The notes under the pieces were generated by a model that saw nothing but the letters and a program-made list of their open reading frames with translations, made no database searches and was not told the DNA's origin. The translations under genes and the position numbers were made by a program. A stretch of DNA of 64,000 bases from Polynucleobacter meluiroseus (lineage in GTDB: Bacteria > Pseudomonadota > Gammaproteobacteria > Burkholderiales > Burkholderiaceae): contig CAMCVH010000001.1 of the NCBI GenBank assembly GCA_945881875.1, positions 186,001 to 250,000 of the forward strand, read 5' to 3'. Below are positions 49,017 through 58,811 of the stretch, one piece after another. Numbering within the stretch: position 1 is the first letter of the stretch; each line of letters opens with the position of its first letter.

Positions 49017-50057
49017 ATGCAATCAAAGCTTTTTTTACGCGCTATCTTTATAGCCTTGATCACCATGAGTTTGGCGCTGCCAGGCTCAGAGGTAGTTGCC
49101 CAAGAAAATAAGACAAATACTCAAAAAAATAAAGCTCCAGCTAACAAGCAAGCCAAATCAAGTAACAAAGCAAAACCAGCAAATAATCAAAAAAATGTAC
49201 GTACCAGTACTACTCGAAAAAATGCAGTAGAAAAGCATACGGAAAAGAGACCTTCATTTGCTGCGGCGATGGGTTTCCGAGGCAATGAAGATTTACTGAG
49301 CTTAAAGTCTAGCGTAGCGTTGATTGTTGATCGCCAGACACATGAAGTGTTATTCGAAAAAAATGCTCACGCTACTTTACCGATTGCATCTATAACAAAA
49401 CTCATGACATCCTTGGTTGTCATGGAAGCTGGTTTACCACTTGATGAAAACTTAACTATTCATCAAGATGACGTCAATACATATCCTGGTAGAACCAGAT
49501 CGCGGGTGACGCAACATGCAAAAATGACACGTGAAGAGGCGATGCTGTTGGCTTTAATGTCTTCGGAAAATAGAACTGCTTATGCCTTAGGGCGTAATTA
49601 TCCGGGCGGCGTTAAATCATTTGTTGATGCTATGAATGCTAAGGCTCAAATGTTGGGCATGACGCAGTCAAAGTTTGCTGACCCCACTGGTCTTTCAAGT
49701 GAAAATATATCCAGCCCTGAGGATTTGACGCGCCTAGTTGAAGCAGCCTATCAACACAAGGTGATTCGTGAGTTCTCAACCAGATCTGATTACAGCATGA
49801 AGATTGGTAATCGCGAGCAGAAATTCGTCAACACCAATCGCTTGGTCAGAGCTGGTGATATGGATATTGGTTTGCAAAAAACAGGTTATATCTCTGCCGC
49901 AGGAAGATGTTTGGTGATGCAAGCAAGGATACAAGATCGTGATGTTGTGATGGTGTTTCTTGACTCAGTTGGAACCCAATCACGATTTGCAGATGCTGTG
50001 AGGGTTCAGAAGTGGTTAGAAAGCAACCCTGATGTGACGCCATTGCGCATTATGTAA
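49017..50057 (+). CDS. pbpG: D-alanyl-D-alanine endopeptidase (PBP7-like, S11 family)
   Basis: A periplasmic penicillin-binding peptidase that cuts peptidoglycan cross-links. The 346 aa precursor has a signal peptide (about 1-28, ending VVAQ), then a roughly 50-residue Lys/Asn/Gln-rich disordered linker, and the S11 peptidase domain. Active-site motifs are complete: S125-ITK (SxxK), S183-EN (SxN) and K288-TG. The length and lack of a C-terminal amphipathic anchor favour endopeptidase PbpG over DacA/DacC. No Shine-Dalgarno is seen and the -10 box nearly touches the ATG. Confidence 0.9.
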   Translation: MQSKLFLRAIFIALITMSLALPGSEVVAQENKTNTQKNKAPANKQAKSSNKAKPANNQKNVRTSTTRKNAVEKHTEKRPSFAAAMGFRGNEDLLSLKSSVALIVDRQTHEVLFEKNAHATLPIASITKLMTSLVVMEAGLPLDENLTIHQDDVNTYPGRTRSRVTQHAKMTREEAMLLALMSSENRTAYALGRNYPGGVKSFVDAMNAKAQMLGMTQSKFADPTGLSSENISSPEDLTRLVEAAYQHKVIREFSTRSDYSMKIGNREQKFVNTNRLVRAGDMDIGLQKTGYISAAGRCLVMQARIQDRDVVMVFLDSVGTQSRFADAVRVQKWLESNPDVTPLRIM

Positions 50058-50097
50058 AAGCCGAGTAGCAACACTATATAACTAAACAACTAAAAGA

Positions 50098-50862
50098 TTA
50101 TTTGGGTTGGTGTTTGAATCCCAAACCTTTAGAAATTTGTATGGCGGTATCTTTAAGAGATTTGAGCCATTCTTCTTGGATTCTTTCAGTCGGTGCTGAT
50201 AGAGAAAGTCCCGCTACAAGCTTACCACTATCGTCTAGTATGGCTGCTGCCATACAACTGACACCGACTTCCAATTCTTCATCATCTCTGGCATGACCCA
50301 CTGATTTAACTAGATCTAATTCTTTTTCGAGTTGAGCTAAATCATGGATGCTATTAGGTGTGTGACCATGTAACCCAGACTTTGTAGCATAAGCCTTGAT
50401 TTTTGTAGCGTCATCATCTGCTAAGAAAAGCTTTCCAACTGATGTGAGGTGAAGTGGGGCTCGACCACCTATTGCACGAACCACTTGCATGCCTGAGCGC
50501 TCGCTATAAGCTCTATCGATATAAACGATCTCATCACCTTGGCGCACAGATAAGTTCACTGTTTGCCCTGTTAATTTATGTAGAGCTCTCATTGGTAACT
50601 GGGCAGCATCACGAACTGATAAGCGAGCTTTAACTAAATTACCAAGCTCTAAAAGTTTGAGTCCTAATCTATATGTACCGCTATCGCCGCGCTCAACCAA
50701 ACGACAGGCAACCATATCGTTCAAAATTCGGTGGGCAGTGGAAGGGTGTAACTCTGTTTTTTCTGATAGTTTTTTTAAACTTTCAGGCTCATCACTTAAA
50801 GCAAGAGCGTCTAAAAGACTCATCATGCGATCTAAAACTTGGATTGCTGTTCTATTGGTCAT
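50098..50862 (-). CDS. IclR-family transcriptional regulator
   Basis: A 254 aa one-component regulator. The N-terminal winged helix-turn-helix (LKKLSEKTELHPSTAHRILNDMVACRLVERG) and the IclR effector domain (TVNLSVRQGDEIVYIDRAYSERSGMQVV, GRAPLHLTSVGKLFLADDD, VSCMAAAILDDSGKLVAGLSLSAP) are complete. IclR proteins usually sense small carboxylates or aromatics. No catabolic operon is adjacent: pyrD lies upstream on the same strand and pbpG converges, so the target is not evident. Confidence 0.92.
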   Translation of the reverse strand: MTNRTAIQVLDRMMSLLDALALSDEPESLKKLSEKTELHPSTAHRILNDMVACRLVERGDSGTYRLGLKLLELGNLVKARLSVRDAAQLPMRALHKLTGQTVNLSVRQGDEIVYIDRAYSERSGMQVVRAIGGRAPLHLTSVGKLFLADDDATKIKAYATKSGLHGHTPNSIHDLAQLEKELDLVKSVGHARDDEELEVGVSCMAAAILDDSGKLVAGLSLSAPTERIQEEWLKSLKDTAIQISKGLGFKHQPK

Positions 50863-50915
50863 AGGCTCATTTTAGCCAAAAAACCCTAAAAATTGCACAA
50901 TGTGAAAGATTTTTC

Positions 50916-51944
50916 TTACTTTTTAAGGGCAGCAGCGCATTCTGAGACCAGGCTAGGACCCTTGTAAATAAGACCCGTATATATCTGAATAAGGCTTGCA
51001 CCAGCATCGATCTTATCTTTAGCATCAACGCCTGACATAATACCGCCAACGCCAATGATTGGTACCTGACCTTTTAGAGTTTTGGAGAGCTCTCGGATCA
51101 CTTGATCAGAAGCCTTTTTGACCGGTGCACCCGATAATCCCCCGGCTTCATCTGCATGAGGAAGATTTTTGACGGCTTCTCTAGCAATAGTCGTATTAGT
51201 GGCAATCACTGCATCAATCTTATATTCGATGAGGAGTTCAGCAATGTTTTCAATCTGATCGCTTTCTAAATCAGGCGCTATTTTTAAAAACAAAGGAACT
51301 TGTTTTTTGTACTGCTCAGTTAGCTTGAGTTTTTCAAGGGCAATTTGACTTAACAAGGATTTGAGCTCATCACCACCTTGAAGTTGCCGTAAATTTTTGG
51401 TATTTGGAGAAGATATATTTACCGTGATGTATGAGGCGAGCTCATAAACTTTTCTCATGCAATGAAGATAGTCATCTGCTGCAGATTCAATAGGGGTTGT
51501 AGCATTTTTGCCAATATTCAGACCAACAATACCGCCTGATTGCCAAAATGAAGATTGCTTTAAGCGTTCAACACAAGCATCAACACCATCATTATTAAAA
51601 CCCATACGATTAATGAGTGCTTCGGCTTCTGGAAGTCTAAACATGCGAGGTTGAGGATTGCCACTTTGCCCCTTAGGGGTCACAGTACCAATTTCAATAA
51701 ATCCAAAACCTAAATCACCAAGTGCATCAATATGTTTGCCATTTTTATCCAGACCTGCTGCTAAACCGACAGGATTGGGTAAGCGCAAACCACAGAAGAA
51801 TCTCTCATCACGGGGTATTTTTTTATTGGTTAAAGAGCCTAGGCCTAGTTGATGAACTTTATCAAGACTACCTAAGGTCAGGTTGTGAGCACGCTCAGCA
51901 TCCATGGCAAATAAGCAGGGCTTAATTAAAGGGTAAAGATTCAT
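50916..51944 (-). CDS. pyrD: Dihydroorotate dehydrogenase (quinone), class 2
   Basis: PyrD oxidises dihydroorotate to orotate in pyrimidine synthesis, passing electrons from FMN to the quinone pool at the inner membrane. From ATG 51944 it is 342 aa; this start overlaps the bpt stop as ATGA, and the longer form to 51980 is rejected. The N-terminal membrane-association helices ([23 protein letters not shown]), [14 protein letters not shown], the class 2 catalytic Ser region [11 protein letters not shown] and IPIIGVGGI are visible. It ends the aat-bpt-pyrD run. Confidence 0.96.
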   Translation of the reverse strand: MNLYPLIKPCLFAMDAERAHNLTLGSLDKVHQLGLGSLTNKKIPRDERFFCGLRLPNPVGLAAGLDKNGKHIDALGDLGFGFIEIGTVTPKGQSGNPQPRMFRLPEAEALINRMGFNNDGVDACVERLKQSSFWQSGGIVGLNIGKNATTPIESAADDYLHCMRKVYELASYITVNISSPNTKNLRQLQGGDELKSLLSQIALEKLKLTEQYKKQVPLFLKIAPDLESDQIENIAELLIEYKIDAVIATNTTIAREAVKNLPHADEAGGLSGAPVKKASDQVIRELSKTLKGQVPIIGVGGIMSGVDAKDKIDAGASLIQIYTGLIYKGPSLVSECAAALKK

Positions 51945-52702
51945 AACAAGGCGTCTTTGATATTTGAGTGAACTTGCCAATGACTATCCACCAATACTTC
52001 CAATGGTTCGAAATTAGCTTTATATGACATTTTAGGGCTTTCTTGAATGTAATACCCCAAATAAACATAGGCTAGACCTAATTCTTCAGCTTGCGCAATC
52101 TGCCACATGATTGCAAAGGTCCCATAACTGGCATTCTTCACACTTGTATCAAAAAAAGTGTAAACAGAAGACAAACCATCTTGAATGATGTCAATGATGC
52201 TAACCATCCTCAATTTGCCAGGTTCTGATGCAGTCGGACCATCTCTAAATTCAATGAGTCTGGTGTTCACCTTACTTTGTAATAAAAATTGTTTATATTG
52301 ATCTTCATCATCAAAATCCATTCCGCCACCCTGATGGCGCTGCTTTTGATAATCAAGATAAAGTTGATAGTGATCTTCAAAGTAGCTAAGGTGTCCAATC
52401 TGAACGACTAAATCTTGATGTTTATTGAATGCTCTTTGCTGATATCTTTTAGCTTTGAAGTGCTGAACATCGACTCGACATGCCGTACATGCCTTACAGC
52501 CATCGCAATAGGGACGGTAGGTATAAATCCCACTGCGACGAAAACCATTCGAAACTAAATCACCATAAACATCAGCATGTATTAAGTGAGTAGGCGTGGC
52601 AACTTGTGATCTAGCCTGACGAGTAGGAATATAGCTACATTCATAGGGAGCTGTGGCATAAAACTGTAAAGTCGTAAATGGAAGTTCTTTGAGTTTGCTC
52701 AT
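51941..52702 (-). CDS. bpt: Aspartate/glutamate leucyltransferase (bacterial Ate-like, Bpt)
   Basis: Bpt transfers leucine from Leu-tRNA to proteins with N-terminal Asp or Glu, feeding them to ClpS/ClpAP. From ATG 52702 it is 253 aa, overlapping the aat stop by four bases. The N-terminal cysteine-rich segment [15 protein letters not shown] and the GNAT-like core with [18 protein letters not shown] are typical of the R-transferase family. Together with aat directly upstream, the window encodes both leucyl-transfer arms of the N-degron pathway. Confidence 0.94.
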   Translation of the reverse strand: MSKLKELPFTTLQFYATAPYECSYIPTRQARSQVATPTHLIHADVYGDLVSNGFRRSGIYTYRPYCDGCKACTACRVDVQHFKAKRYQQRAFNKHQDLVVQIGHLSYFEDHYQLYLDYQKQRHQGGGMDFDDEDQYKQFLLQSKVNTRLIEFRDGPTASEPGKLRMVSIIDIIQDGLSSVYTFFDTSVKNASYGTFAIMWQIAQAEELGLAYVYLGYYIQESPKMSYKANFEPLEVLVDSHWQVHSNIKDALL

Positions 52703-53439
52703 GAATGTTGGTTTAACCAATAACTTAAAACATTCTTATTAAAACGCCATTCTGGATTCTTTGCTGAGCACTGCTTTTTTATGTGAGCTAAAAACTCGTC
52801 TCTTGAGATGGCTTTACCGCCCAATGAGTTGAGGTGGTCTGTTTCTTGTTGACAATCAATCATCTCAATATCTTGGGTAATGCACCAAGCACAAAGGCTG
52901 GCTAGGGCAATTTTTGAGGCGTTAACACTTTTTGAGAACATGGACTCACCAAAAACCATCTGGCCGATATTCACACAGTAAAGGCCACCAACTCGTTGAC
53001 CTTGATGAAATATCTCTACGCTGTGAGCATATCCCTGATCATGAAGTAAGCCATAAGCATGCATGATGGCGTGAGTAATCCAAGTTCCGTCTTGCCCATA
53101 TCTTGACTGGGTTGCACAAGACAGAATCGTCTCATGAAAATTCTCATCAACTTTAATTTCCCAATCGCGATCCATAAGAATATTTTTGATATCTTTTTTA
53201 AAGCTTTTACTTATTTTGAGATTTTTCGGCTTTAAAACCATTCGAGGGTTAGGTGACCACCATAAGATCGGTTGGCCATCTGAGTACCATGGAAAAATAC
53301 CTTGGCTATACGCTCTCAGTAATTGCTCAGAACTAATCTCTTCACTGATAGCGATCAGCCCAGGGACTTCTGGTTCGGGATTGAACGCATTGCTTGGAAC
53401 TGGAAATGCTTCGTCAGTGGCTAGCCATGGAACACTCAT
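52699..53439 (-). CDS. aat: Leucyl/phenylalanyl-tRNA--protein transferase
   Basis: Aat adds Leu or Phe to proteins with N-terminal Arg or Lys, marking them for ClpAPS degradation. The 246 aa protein has the signature [29 protein letters not shown], the catalytic region [19 protein letters not shown] and [14 protein letters not shown]. It overlaps the NUDIX gene stop by one base and bpt by four, so the three are translated as one unit. Confidence 0.96.
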   Translation of the reverse strand: MSVPWLATDEAFPVPSNAFNPEPEVPGLIAISEEISSEQLLRAYSQGIFPWYSDGQPILWWSPNPRMVLKPKNLKISKSFKKDIKNILMDRDWEIKVDENFHETILSCATQSRYGQDGTWITHAIMHAYGLLHDQGYAHSVEIFHQGQRVGGLYCVNIGQMVFGESMFSKSVNASKIALASLCAWCITQDIEMIDCQQETDHLNSLGGKAISRDEFLAHIKKQCSAKNPEWRFNKNVLSYWLNQHS

Positions 53440-54017
53440 TAGCTTTTATGTTTTCTATCGACACGCTCGTCATAGCCAATATCATTGAGATGAGTTGCTA
53501 AAAGAGGGGTGTCAGTTAATAGACCATTAGCTCGATCAGCAAAAAACCACTCTAAAGTTTTAGTCACAGTTGGAAATGCAAGGTCATCCCACGGAATTTC
53601 AGATTCTGAAAATAAACGTACTTCTAAACTTTCAACACCAACGCTAAAAATCGGTTCATACATTTTTGCTAAATAAAACAAATGCACTTGCTCAGCATGT
53701 ATGACATTTAATAAAGAAAAAAGAGGGCCGACTTCTACAACAGCACCAGCTTCTTCTAAAGTTTCTCTTTGTGCTCCAGCTTGAGTGCTTTCGTTAATCT
53801 CTAAAAACCCTGCAGGTAGAGTCCAAAAACCTGAGCGAGGCTGGATCGCTCTCTTGCATAACAAAACTTTATCTTCCCAAACAGGAATAGTGCCCACCAC
53901 ATTTCTTGGGTTTTCATAATGTATCGTTTGACAAGAGTTACAAATATGACGGGATTTTGTATCTCCATCTGGTATTTGCAAACTCACAGGTGATCCACAT
54001 TTTGGACAAAATTTCAT
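53439..54017 (-). CDS. NUDIX hydrolase with N-terminal zinc ribbon
   Basis: A 192 aa protein. The N-terminal zinc ribbon has C4-x2-C7 and C26-x2-C29, followed by a Nudix domain whose box is complete (G70, E76, R84-E85, E88-E89, G91: GX5EX7REUXEEXGU). This two-part layout resembles NudC/YfcD-like and TchA-type enzymes; an NADH or ADP-ribose type substrate is possible, but the SQPWPFPxS motif of NudC is missing, so it is not NudC. The stop overlaps aat by one base. Confidence 0.88.
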   Translation of the reverse strand: MKFCPKCGSPVSLQIPDGDTKSRHICNSCQTIHYENPRNVVGTIPVWEDKVLLCKRAIQPRSGFWTLPAGFLEINESTQAGAQRETLEEAGAVVEVGPLFSLLNVIHAEQVHLFYLAKMYEPIFSVGVESLEVRLFSESEIPWDDLAFPTVTKTLEWFFADRANGLLTDTPLLATHLNDIGYDERVDRKHKS

Positions 54018-54020
54018 GTT

Positions 54021-55874
54021 TTAAGCTTGATAGTCAACTGGGTTAGCTGGATTAACTGAAATGATGCCACGTAAGGCGTTGCAAAAAATAATTTCTTCGG
54101 CGGACACCACGTCCTCCGGCTTTATATTGACTTCAATGGCATTCCATAAAGGATCTTTCAAGATTAAAGATCTCATCACACCAGGCAAACAACCAGCATT
54201 TATAGGGGGTGTTTGCCATTGACCATTTTTTTTAATGAACAGGTTAGTGCGCCCACCTTCAGTGACATAACCTAACTCATTTACAAATAAGGCATCAAAG
54301 GAGCCTTTCTGTTCTGCATTCTTCCAAGCGTCGTCATAAATAGCTCGCTCGCTTACTTTATGATTAAACCAAGGATTTTTTGAGTTGCTGGTGACATCAT
54401 GACTAAATAAATCCTGAGCCCAAAGTAGTTCAATACTTGCGGGTAAAGGATTCATAGGATGTATGGCAACTGATAAATGACCTTGTGAACTTAGCTCTAA
54501 GCGCATTCTATAAATTAATTGAGTATCACTTAAGCCTTCACAAGCACTATGTACTAAATCAAGAGTTTTTTTACGATCAAATGGAATATCAAGGGTGAAA
54601 GAGGATTGTTCTAATCTTTTTAGATGATGCTCAAGATGGCAAGCTTGACCATGCTCTATACGAATCGTCTCAAATAAGCCTGGAGTAGATTGAAGCTGAT
54701 ACAGAAAATTAGCTTTGGTTTGGCATTCATGCCATTCGTTTTCACCAACTGAGTCAATGGTGATTCCACCACCAACACCCATTGTGAATTGACGATCTTG
54801 ATTGACCTCCAAAGTTCGAATCACAACACTCATCCCAATATTACCTAAGCGGGGGGATTCTGTACCATGAGCTACAGGATCAAACCAAGCGATTGAGCCG
54901 CAATAAAGATTTCTGGCTTGATCTTCTAATTCTTGAATGATCTCCATAGTTCTTCTTTTGGGAGCGCCTGTGATCGAACCACACGGGAAGATCGCACTTA
55001 GTAGCTCTTTTAAACTAAGATCATCTTTAGCAGTCGACTCAATAGTCGATGTCATTTGCAAAACATCGCCATGTTGATCAACCTGAAACAAATGCGGCAC
55101 TTTGACAGATCCCGCTTTAGAGATTTTACTGAAATCATTCCTCAGCAAATCAACAATCATCAGATTCTCTGCACGATTTTTGGGATCAGCGCTCAGGGAG
55201 GCAGAGCTCATTTCTCCTACCTTACCTGTGCCTTTCATAGGCTTAGTGATTAAGCGATTACCTTGCTTACTTAAAAACCATTCAGGGGAACAAGATAAAA
55301 CCCAGCCACCAGAGTGCTCAATATATGCTCCAAAAGGTCCAGGCTGCCTATCTCTTAACTTTTGATAAAGAGATATGGGTTCCCCAGTAATGACGCCATT
55401 GATACGGTAAGTAAAATTGACTTGGTAAGTATCCCCATTTTTAATCAGCTCCTGAATCGCCTTAACCTTATTTGTAAACACAAACTCAGTCATACTTGGT
55501 ATCAAAGCCTGATCGATCTTTGCGAGTTGATTTGTTTTTGATTCAAGAAGATGCTGTTGAAGCCATTGATCAGCTTGATCTTTGCTAAGCATAGTGACCG
55601 CATCAAAAACCCAAGCTCTAATCCAGGGGGTTGATGATGGGCGAGGGTGGATTCCAACAAAATGTTCGCCTAACTCATAGCTTAGGCAACTGACTACATA
55701 TTTCCTCTGAGCAATTGCAGCTTCAATTTGTAATAGTGCGATATCTAATTCTTCTTCAGAATGAGCCTCAATGTATTGAATCGGATGCTGGTATAGGCGA
55801 CTACTTGGATGATCTATCGCGCTATGAGCATCATCTAAAAGAATGCTACAAGATAGATGCTCAGAGCGTGACAT
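54021..55874 (-). CDS. pabB: Aminodeoxychorismate synthase component I fused to aminodeoxychorismate lyase
   Basis: A 617 aa fusion for two successive steps of p-aminobenzoate (folate) synthesis. Residues 1 to about 365 are PabB: GPFGAYIEHSGGWVLSCSPE, the PabB-specific lysine motif KPMKGTGKVGE (TrpE has PIAGT), and IFPCGSITGAPKRRTMEI. From about residue 370 a class IV aminotransferase fold gives PabC: GLFETIRIEHG, HLEHHLKRLEQSS, the PLP-lysine region NHKVSERAIYDDA, and VTEGGRTNLF. The fusion is common in Burkholderiales. The amidotransferase partner PabA is not in this window. Confidence 0.93.
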   Translation of the reverse strand: MSRSEHLSCSILLDDAHSAIDHPSSRLYQHPIQYIEAHSEEELDIALLQIEAAIAQRKYVVSCLSYELGEHFVGIHPRPSSTPWIRAWVFDAVTMLSKDQADQWLQQHLLESKTNQLAKIDQALIPSMTEFVFTNKVKAIQELIKNGDTYQVNFTYRINGVITGEPISLYQKLRDRQPGPFGAYIEHSGGWVLSCSPEWFLSKQGNRLITKPMKGTGKVGEMSSASLSADPKNRAENLMIVDLLRNDFSKISKAGSVKVPHLFQVDQHGDVLQMTSTIESTAKDDLSLKELLSAIFPCGSITGAPKRRTMEIIQELEDQARNLYCGSIAWFDPVAHGTESPRLGNIGMSVVIRTLEVNQDRQFTMGVGGGITIDSVGENEWHECQTKANFLYQLQSTPGLFETIRIEHGQACHLEHHLKRLEQSSFTLDIPFDRKKTLDLVHSACEGLSDTQLIYRMRLELSSQGHLSVAIHPMNPLPASIELLWAQDLFSHDVTSNSKNPWFNHKVSERAIYDDAWKNAEQKGSFDALFVNELGYVTEGGRTNLFIKKNGQWQTPPINAGCLPGVMRSLILKDPLWNAIEVNIKPEDVVSAEEIIFCNALRGIISVNPANPVDYQA

Positions 55875-55876
55875 AC

Positions 55877-56428
55877 TTACTTGCTGATTAAAGTGGCACT
55901 ATTAATAACGATAGTTTGAACCGGCACATCTGAGAAAGGTCCTTTTCTGGTGGTAACAGTTTTCTTAATCTTATCGATTGTCTCTGTACCTTTAACAACC
56001 ATACCAAAGACAGCATAACCATGACCATCAGGTTTTGGATAGTCCAAATTTTTATTGTTTGTCACATTAACGAAGAATTGAGCTGTTGCTGAATTAGGAT
56101 CATTCGTTCGAGCCATAGCAATTGAGTAGTTCAGATTGCTTAAGCCATTATTTGATTCTAGAGGTATAGGGGCGTTGGTAGGCTTTTGTTCCATATCTTT
56201 GGTAAAGCCACCACCTTGAACCATAAAGTTATTAATCACTCGATGAAAAATAGTGTTGTTATAAAAACCACTTTTCACATAGCCTAAAAAGTTCTCAACA
56301 GTTTTTGGTGATTTTTCTGGATTGAGTTCAACCGTAAAGTCGCCAGCAGTTGTTTTAAATTCAACCATAGGACCTGCCCAAACGAAGCTTGAATATGTAA
56401 AAAGAAGTGCACTGAGTAGTTTTTTCAT
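55877..56428 (-). CDS. ppiA: Periplasmic peptidyl-prolyl cis-trans isomerase (cyclophilin)
   Basis: A cyclophilin-type prolyl isomerase with an N-terminal signal peptide (MKKLLSALLFTYSSFVWAG), so it acts in the periplasm. From ATG 56428 it is 183 aa; upstream ATG 56434 and GTG 56437 are possible but only lengthen the leader. The fold signature FHRVINNFMVQGGGFT, the MARTNDPNSATAQFFVN stretch and FGMVVKGTETIDKI are present; the active-site Arg, Phe and Gln residues are conserved. It starts about 60 bases after the tRNA terminator and ends two bases before the pabB-pabC gene. Confidence 0.93.
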   Translation of the reverse strand: MKKLLSALLFTYSSFVWAGPMVEFKTTAGDFTVELNPEKSPKTVENFLGYVKSGFYNNTIFHRVINNFMVQGGGFTKDMEQKPTNAPIPLESNNGLSNLNYSIAMARTNDPNSATAQFFVNVTNNKNLDYPKPDGHGYAVFGMVVKGTETIDKIKKTVTTRKGPFSDVPVQTIVINSATLISK

Positions 56429-56488
56429 GATCATCACTTAAATAAGTTAGCTAAGAAGGCTATTAGTATGCCAAAGAACTGTAGAAAA

Positions 56489-56516
56489 CAAAAAACCCCT
56501 TGATAAACAAGAGGTT
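56489..56516 (-). terminator. Rho-independent terminator of tRNA-fMet
   Basis: On the minus strand AACCTCTTG (56516-56508) pairs with CAAGGGGTT (56502-56494, one G-T pair) around a 5-base loop, followed by a T-run (A-run 56490-56495 on the plus strand). It begins 13 bases after the tRNA 3' end. Confidence 0.88.
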
Positions 56517-56528
56517 TTCGGATTTATT

Positions 56529-56605
56529 TGGTTGCGGGGATAGGATTTGAACCTATGACCTTCGGGTTATGAGCCCGACGAGCTGCCAGACTGCTCCACC
56601 CCGCG
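56529..56605 (-). tRNA. Initiator tRNA-fMet (CAT)
   Basis: A 77-base tRNA with encoded CCA. The anticodon is CAT in the loop of a stem with three consecutive G-C pairs (GGG...CCC), and position 1 C faces A72 without pairing; both are hallmarks of bacterial initiator tRNA. The T arm reads GGTTCAAATCC. It stands alone with its own promoter and terminator and is not part of an array. Confidence 0.98.
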
Positions 56606-56617
56606 TCTGAGAGTGAG

Positions 56618-56646
56618 ACTATATCAGGATAAACCCTAAATTGCAA
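56618..56646 (-). promoter_or_regulatory. Sigma-70 promoter of tRNA-fMet
   Basis: On the minus strand TTGCAA (56646-56641), a 17-base spacer and TATAGT (56623-56618) lie just before the tRNA. Initiation near 56611 leaves about six bases to be removed by RNase P. Confidence 0.8.
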
Positions 56647-56763
56647 GGTAACCAAGGTAAAGCTTATATATCCAAGCGGGTGCTTGATTCTCATCTTTTG
56701 AATACCCCTTACTTTGTTAATAAAATTACTAAATAATCTTAAATATATAAGTAAATCTTTATA

Positions 56764-56791
56764 TTGCATTGCAATAAGCAAGGCATATAAT
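56764..56791 (+). promoter_or_regulatory. Candidate sigma-70 promoter of kup
   Basis: TTGCAT (56764-56769), a 16-base spacer and a perfect TATAAT (56786-56791) precede kup. The -35 keeps only the TTG core. Initiation near 56798 leaves a leader of about 22 bases containing GGGAG. Confidence 0.55.
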
Positions 56792-56819
56792 CATCTAACA
56801 GTAACTAAGGGAGTACCTT

Positions 56820-58760
56820 TTGACCATCAGCGACCCAATTTATTCGCAATCACCATTGTTAAAGCCAGTTGATCTGCATGGCAATGAGCATGACAAAAAG
56901 GGTAGTACCGTCGCATTGGTCTTAGCAGCTATCGGGGTTGTATTCGGGGATATCGGTACAAGTCCACTTTATGCTCTAAAAGAGTGCTTTAGCCCCGAGC
57001 ACGGCATTCCGTTTAGTGAGTCAGCTGTTTTTGGCGTCATTTCCATGATGTTTTGGGCCATCATTCTGGTGGTAACTATCAAATACATTGTTTTCGTCAT
57101 GCGTGCTGATAACAAGGGTGAGGGCGGTGTCTTATCTCTGATGGCTCTAGCTTTAAGATCTCTTCAAAGCGGAACTAAATCCTATTTACTAGTCATGATG
57201 TTGGGCATGTTTGGTGCTTGCATGCTTTATGGTGAATCAGTCATTACTCCTGCAATTTCAGTTTTATCCGCTGTCGAAGGTTTAGAAATTGCAACACCTG
57301 AGATGAAGCGTTTTGTCATACCTATCACTGTAACTATTCTGGTTGCGTTATTTATGATTCAAAAATTTGGCACAGCAGCAGTTGGCAAATTATTTGGACC
57401 CATCACATTACTTTGGTTTATCGCATTAGCTATTCTTGGTGTGCTTAACATTGTTAAGAATCCAGAAATATTTTTAGCGATCAATCCACTTTATGCAGTG
57501 AACTTCATTTCAGAACACACCTTGATGGCTTACATCGTCATGGGTTCTGTTGTTTTAGTAGTAACTGGTGTTGAAGCCCTGTATCTGGATATGGGGCATT
57601 TCGGTAAAAACCCGGTGAGACTAGCTTGGTTATTCTGCGCTCTACCTAGTCTATTGATCAATTACTTTGGTCAAGGAGCATTACTTTTAGCTGATCCTGA
57701 AGCTATTAAAAATCCTTTTTATTTAATGGTTCCTGAATGGGCTTTGTGGCCAATGGTTGGTTTAGCCACGGCAGCCACCGTGATTGCTTCTCAGGCAGTT
57801 ATTTCTGGAGCTTTCTCCTTAGCTAATCAAGCCATACTTTTAGGCTTTCTTCCAAGAATGAGCATCAAACACACATCCGATAATGAACGTGGACAGATTT
57901 ACATGCCGTTTATTAACTGGTCTTTATTGGCAATGGTTCTTTTCACTGTCATTGAGTTTAGAGGGTCTGGTAACTTGGCAGCAGCATATGGTATTTCGGT
58001 GACCACGACCATGTTGATTACAACTATCTTGCTAAGTATTGTGATGAGAAAAGAATGGCATCTCAACCCAATCTTGATCGTAAGTCTAATCATTGGATTC
58101 TTGGCTTTAGATCTTGCATTTTGGACTGCTAACCTCATTAAGGTCAAAGATGGTGGCTGGTATCCATTGATGCTTGGTATATTAATTTTTGTGTGTTTAA
58201 TGACTTGGTACAAAGGTCGTAAGCTGTTAAGAGAGCGCGTGATTAAAGAGTCAATTCCATTAGAGCCATTCGTTAAAGGGCTATTGGCGCATCCTCCGCA
58301 TCGTGTTGAGGGTACAGCCATCTTCTTAACTGCTCACATTGATTATGTGCCCGTGGCTATGCTTCACAACCTTAAACACAATCGAGTACTTCATCAAAGA
58401 ATCTTCTTCTTGAAGCTCAGCACTTGGGATGTCCCTTATGTGAATGATGAGGAGCGCTTGACTCTGAAGGATATGGGCGGGAATATTTACTTGGTCCGTT
58501 CAGTTCATGGCTTCAAAGAGACACCAGATATCAATAAAGTATTGGCGCTCATTCAGTCCAAGTATCAACTTCAATTCGACCTTATGGAGACCTCTTTCTT
58601 CTTAGCAAGAGATACTGTTGTGCCTTCCAAACTCCCTGGTATGGCTTTGTGGCGTGAGAGATTATTTTCCTGGATGTTTCAAAATGCTGCTAAACCCTCT
58701 GATTTCTTCCAAATTCCGACCAATAGGGTGGTTGAGCTTGGCGCGAAGATTGAAATTTAG
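56820..58760 (+). CDS. kup: Low-affinity potassium transporter Kup
   Basis: Kup is a constitutive K+ uptake system, probably a K+/H+ symporter. The 646 aa protein begins after a short cytoplasmic tail with the signature [21 protein letters not shown], contains about twelve transmembrane helices, the [17 protein letters not shown] loop and FGPITLLWF, and ends in a roughly 150-residue cytoplasmic domain. The start is TTG with GGGAG seven bases upstream; the next ATG is inside the first helices. It is divergent from tRNA-fMet. Confidence 0.96.
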   Translation: MTISDPIYSQSPLLKPVDLHGNEHDKKGSTVALVLAAIGVVFGDIGTSPLYALKECFSPEHGIPFSESAVFGVISMMFWAIILVVTIKYIVFVMRADNKGEGGVLSLMALALRSLQSGTKSYLLVMMLGMFGACMLYGESVITPAISVLSAVEGLEIATPEMKRFVIPITVTILVALFMIQKFGTAAVGKLFGPITLLWFIALAILGVLNIVKNPEIFLAINPLYAVNFISEHTLMAYIVMGSVVLVVTGVEALYLDMGHFGKNPVRLAWLFCALPSLLINYFGQGALLLADPEAIKNPFYLMVPEWALWPMVGLATAATVIASQAVISGAFSLANQAILLGFLPRMSIKHTSDNERGQIYMPFINWSLLAMVLFTVIEFRGSGNLAAAYGISVTTTMLITTILLSIVMRKEWHLNPILIVSLIIGFLALDLAFWTANLIKVKDGGWYPLMLGILIFVCLMTWYKGRKLLRERVIKESIPLEPFVKGLLAHPPHRVEGTAIFLTAHIDYVPVAMLHNLKHNRVLHQRIFFLKLSTWDVPYVNDEERLTLKDMGGNIYLVRSVHGFKETPDINKVLALIQSKYQLQFDLMETSFFLARDTVVPSKLPGMALWRERLFSWMFQNAAKPSDFFQIPTNRVVELGAKIEI

Positions 58761-58767
58761 AAAAGTC

Positions 58768-58787
58768 TCAGTATTGAACTGATTTTT
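58768..58787 (+). terminator. Weak terminator-like hairpin after kup
   Basis: TCAGT (58768-58772) pairs with ACTGA (58778-58782) around ATTGA, followed by TTTTT (58783-58787). The 5-bp stem is short, so only partial termination before the next gene is likely. Confidence 0.35.
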
Positions 58788-58811
58788 CTTGAATAGCTTA
58801 TCCTTGAGTCT

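Noticed and set aside
56524-56781. 85-codon open frame on the minus strand ending in a segment like GSNPIPATK
   Set aside because: It is read straight through the tRNA-fMet gene and its promoter; this protein-like end is a well-known false call from tRNA sequence.
57899-58321. 140-codon antisense frame inside kup
   Set aside because: It is the reverse reading of transmembrane codons of kup, without a ribosome-binding site or recognisable domain.
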